From JANRLJ01 sp034437895 (GTDB lineage Bacteria > Chloroflexota > Anaerolineae > Aggregatilineales > Phototrophicaceae), in assembly GCA_034437895.1 (NCBI GenBank), contig DAOTTO010000218.1, positions 1-44,011 of the forward strand: a DNA stretch of 44,011 nt, in the 5' to 3' direction. Numbering within the stretch: the stretch's first letter is position 1; every line of letters starts with the position of its first letter. The notes below the pieces were generated by a model, which was given only the letters and a program-made list of their open reading frames with translations, did no database searches and was not told the DNA's origin. This document shows, piece after piece, positions 42,801 through 44,011 of this stretch. Made by a program: the position numbers and the translations under genes.

Positions 42801-43276
42801 GCCTTTACACCGATACCAGCGCTTTTGATGGCGCGACTTACACCTATTCCATAGCCGCGATTGACCGTGCTTATAATGTTTCCGAAGGTGCGATAAGCAA
42901 TGAAGTCTTCATCGAGCGCGGCTTAATCGCGGTGACGCTTCTCGTCAATGTGCCGCCTACCACCAACAGCGATGTGTATGTTGCGGGGGACTTTGGCAGC
43001 AGCGATTTCCCGTTGTGGAATCCGACTGGGATTGTCCTTGTCTCAGTTGGTGAAAATCAGTGGACGGTCACGCTGCAATTTTCGGAAGGCGCGAATCTAC
43101 ATTATAAGTTTGTGCGCGGTGGGTGGGAAGCAGTGGAAAAGGGGGAGAACTGCGAAGAAATTGCGGATCGCCTCCTGACGATTAATCTCGACGATTTGGG
43201 CGAGGCACAACCGGATGGCACATATCTGGTGGAACATACGATTGACAAATGGCGTGATCTGGATGGATGCCCCTAA
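39845..43276 (+). CDS. Secreted multidomain GH13 alpha-amylase/amylopullulanase-like enzyme
   Basis: The 1143-aa product has a signal peptide (KKRIFLCVLFFLMISVSWS). An N-terminal CBM34-like beta domain comes next, then the GH13 barrel (about 170-650) with all four conserved regions: LDGVINH (Asp312), GGWRLDAAEQV (Arg413, nucleophile Asp415), IIGEFWHD (acid/base Glu450) and NIVDSHDTTR (His526, Asp527). A beta domain, two FnIII-like modules (about 715-800 and 930-1020) and a C-terminal starch-binding-like module (CBM20/E-set-like) follow. It should cut starch or pullulan outside the cell. AGGAG lies 10 nt before the ATG at 39845. A terminator follows at 43295. Confidence 0.88.
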   Translation: MKKRIFLCVLFFLMISVSWSSISISAQEDAVNSAALLHDSRNDLYRTPYGAVPMGKTVTLRLQAAAGDLDSVGLRLYSSATNAVTVLPLHVVTSTPDGYDLWEIALPTGDALTVYYYRFLLSKNGEVFIYEDDSFDSEGTLIESRKGGSGVTLTNTTSADYQIAVYDPDYYTPEWMRDAVVYQIFPDRFRDGDASNNPTDGSDTFYGDVPLYFHETWNEPMLNGRVDLLPNGAGYWNSDFYGGDLAGITEKLDYLQALGVTALYLNPIFEARSNHRYDTADYMTIDRRLGTMEDFRALVSQAEERGIHLILDGVINHLSSDSLFFDRYNRYETDGACESVESEWRNWFTFVAAEANQPAPCAGENGDVYYRSWANFDSIPQVNNTVFATRAYFVRGEDSVVRTWGAEGIGGWRLDAAEQVDDGRDPENGYWENFRTVARLVNPETVIIGEFWHDSSEWLLGDEWDSVTNYRFRRALIGFARGNDFTDNDGVIVGLRPSEFEAAMRSVEEDTPPMAYRAMMNIVDSHDTTRALFALDNSQDALKLAALVQFTFPGAPTIYYGDEIALDAPDIDLQDDPFNRAPYPWPDEEGDFYPAPDEAMLTYYQTLGQARQTNTALRNGDMVTLITDDERGIYAYARIDAEAGNAALVVLNTSSDEQTVELNFASLLPNNLTMQALFNQGDFTTDFFTEQGITNLTVAPRSGNMWLSAGVPDLSFATPESPTNLTAEAEPSTVALNWEVIEDATGYIVYRSPVAVGGFVQIGETVETSFTDNTVENGFAYFYAVASVSEFGLRDAMSEGIEAVPAYQITSATIEPIIAESVALEYGTTVDVEAIVRVAESAMTGHEQRGIVAETALIRSDQSEADVVWTPMAYVFDRDNAPVYRAALSPQAAGEYQIVARFSVDRGLHWTQAVLPSTGAVPTIVVEASDDVTASEAPTNFTITHAAPGDVIMTWNPAADEDVAIYRITRSGLDGTMTFDVQADVSLYTDTSAFDGATYTYSIAAIDRAYNVSEGAISNEVFIERGLIAVTLLVNVPPTTNSDVYVAGDFGSSDFPLWNPTGIVLVSVGENQWTVTLQFSEGANLHYKFVRGGWEAVEKGENCEEIADRLLTINLDDLGEAQPDGTYLVEHTIDKWRDLDGCP

Positions 43277-43294
43277 AATTATGCACTTTTAATC

Positions 43295-43322
43295 AAGAGG
43301 CGAGAAACCCTCGCCTCTTTTA
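43295..43322 (+). terminator. Rho-independent terminator after the amylase
   Basis: The perfect 10-bp stem AAGAGGCGAG (43295-43304) / CTCGCCTCTT (43310-43319) has a 5-nt loop and is followed by TTT. It lies 18 nt after the amylase stop and before the DUF971 gene. Confidence 0.85.
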
Positions 43323-43343
43323 ACTAGATTGTGAAAGCACAAA

Positions 43344-43673
43344 ATGGATGCGAAACCGACTGGCATTACCCTCAACAAAACTGAGGGGTATCTTGAAATT
43401 CAATGGGCAGACGGCGCGGAATGCCGCTATCCGCTGCCGCAATTACGTGAAGCGTGTCCCTGTGTCGAGTGCCGGGGTGGTCATCAATTTATGGGGGCGG
43501 CCCATGCGCCAGATGATATTCTTAAGCTGATCCCTGCCCGATCTTATGCAGTAACGCAGATCCAGATGGTTGGCAATTATGCCATCCAACCTACTTGGGA
43601 CGATGGTCATCAAACTGGAATTTACACATGGGATTACTTGCGGCTTTTATGTCCATCCGTCAATGCCGTTTAA
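43344..43673 (+). CDS. DUF971 domain protein
   Basis: The 109-aa protein matches the DUF971 (GBBH-like N-terminal) family. It has a beta-rich fold with GYLEIQWADGAECRYPLPQL, the Cys segment EACPCVECRGGHQ (CxxC, possibly zinc-binding), QMVGNYAIQPTWDDGHQTGI and YTWDYLRLLCP. In other bacteria the domain often occurs near Fe-S assembly genes or as part of larger enzymes; here it stands alone between the amylase terminator and the sugar-transporter promoter. The ATG at 43344 has no strong ribosome site. The function is unknown. Confidence 0.85.
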   Translation: MDAKPTGITLNKTEGYLEIQWADGAECRYPLPQLREACPCVECRGGHQFMGAAHAPDDILKLIPARSYAVTQIQMVGNYAIQPTWDDGHQTGIYTWDYLRLLCPSVNAV

Positions 43674-43681
43674 TAATTTAG

Positions 43682-43695
43682 GTTAAAGGTTTAAC
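43682..43695. promoter_or_regulatory. Palindrome upstream of the solute-binding-protein promoter
   Basis: GTTAAA-GG-TTTAAC (43682-43695) is a perfect 6-2-6 inverted repeat just after the DUF971 gene and about 80 nt ahead of the -35 box at 43777. It could be an activator site or a weak hairpin. Confidence 0.35.
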
Positions 43696-43776
43696 TCACA
43701 TAAAATTCGCGCCTTTTTGGGCAAAAGTTCGTGCAAATAGCCCAATAGAAAGCGCTGATTTCCAGAAGCAACTCCT

Positions 43777-43805
43777 TTGACAAGATGGGAGGTTCGCTAT
43801 AATAA
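43777..43805 (+). promoter_or_regulatory. Strong promoter for the solute-binding protein
   Basis: TTGACA (43777-43782) and TATAAT (43798-43803) are both perfect consensus hexamers. Their spacing is only 15 bp; a second -10 choice, TAATAA (43800-43805), gives 17 bp. The leader would be about 90 nt long. Confidence 0.65.
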
Positions 43806-43810
43806 GGGCT

Positions 43811-43823
43811 ACCAAAATTTGGT
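43811..43823. promoter_or_regulatory. Candidate operator at the start point
   Basis: ACCAAA-A-TTTGGT (43811-43823) is a perfect 6-1-6 inverted repeat right after the -10 region, followed by the small palindrome GGTG-CGT-CACC (43821-43831). The place suits a repressor that blocks transcription start, as for sugar-transport operons, but no regulator is named. Confidence 0.4.
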
Positions 43824-43901
43824 GCGTCACCAGAGGGTAATGCCCTACGATGGCAAATATCTGAGTATAAGTTTTACAATTGTTTGAAAGGCAAGAATTT
43901 A

Positions 43902-44011
43902 ATGAAACGCAACAGAGTGTTATTAGCCGTATTGTTTCTCGCAGTAATCGCTTTGAGCAGCGTCGCTCCATTGTTGGCGCAAGACGATGCACTCATCATT
44001 TGGGCAGATGG
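43902..44011 (+). CDS. Probable sugar ABC transporter solute-binding protein (partial)
   Basis: Only the first 36 codons are in the window; the gene runs off the right edge. The product begins with a clear signal peptide (VLLAVLFLAVIALSSVAPLL, cleavage near LLAQDD). DALIIWADG follows, which looks like the first strand of a maltose-type extracellular solute-binding protein ('LTVWAD...'). It would bind oligosaccharides and hand them to an ABC importer, which fits the secreted amylase upstream. GAAAGG lies about 11-14 nt ahead of the ATG. The family call rests on few residues. Confidence 0.6.
   Translation, partial: MKRNRVLLAVLFLAVIALSSVAPLLAQDDALIIWAD

Noticed and set aside
43696..43992. 98-aa minus-strand frame at the right end
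   Set aside because: The plus strand has a perfect promoter, a ribosome site and a signal peptide here; the minus frame looks like a shadow.

Overview
The window looks like a chromosomal segment of a Chloroflexota bacterium, most likely class Anaerolineae. This is inferred from protein style: the DUF1385 and DUF6062 proteins, a secreted M23-plus-propeller protein, lipoproteins with glycosidase folds, ATP-type PEP carboxykinase and an LDH-like malate dehydrogenase. Base composition is near 50% G+C by eye. No rRNA, CRISPR array, IS element or phage block is visible. Genes are tightly packed, often with 4-bp overlaps or stop-to-stop convergence.

Layout. 1-3366 (+): the tail of mutS, a class I methyltransferase, a 574-aa helical protein of unknown role and a second methyltransferase. 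3363-8852 (-): a transglutaminase-like protein, a DUF1385 membrane protein, a secreted clan-A glycosidase and recJ. 9032-10527 (+): fmt and a Cys-cluster protein. 10584-13316 (-): mdh and pckA, each with its own terminator. 13642-15454 (+): a His-rich small membrane protein, an unknown protein and era. 15457-19280 (-): a surface-polysaccharide unit (flippase, GT39-like integral membrane enzyme, GT4-like transferase). 19360-20049 (+): a DUF6062 protein. 20046-21734 (-): an M23 peptidase. 21872-23005 (+): purK, apparently leaderless. 23037-30755 (-): an OmpR-type regulator, tRNA-Val(UAC), an HTH protein, an intein-interrupted dcd, argS, and a three-gene operon (PNPOx-like, SDR, methyltransferase). 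30856-39625 (-): an ABC exporter, a glycosidase-like lipoprotein, a GHMP kinase annotated as ThrB, a PAS histidine kinase, a GH63-like enzyme and a lipoprotein. 39845-44011 (+): a large secreted GH13 amylase, a DUF971 protein and the start of a probable sugar-binding protein of an ABC importer.

How the genes work together. The right end has an alpha-glucan theme: an extracellular multidomain amylase, a GH63/MGH1-like (alpha/alpha)6 enzyme and a solute-binding protein behind a strong promoter with palindromes. The middle carries housekeeping genes (fmt, era, argS, dcd, purK, recJ, mdh, pckA).

The most notable items are: a 378-aa HNH-bearing intein inserted exactly at the active-site motif of dCTP deaminase, with Gln instead of the usual penultimate His, followed by an HTH gene that may resemble homing endonucleases; a dispersed family of 7-bp-phased intergenic repeats, two of them arranged as inverted heptad arrays; a glycosidase-like lipoprotein that seems to have lost its acid/base Glu and is co-transcribed with a histidine kinase and a motif-degenerate GHMP kinase; and a duplicated CxxC/LCxxH module in the DUF6062 protein.
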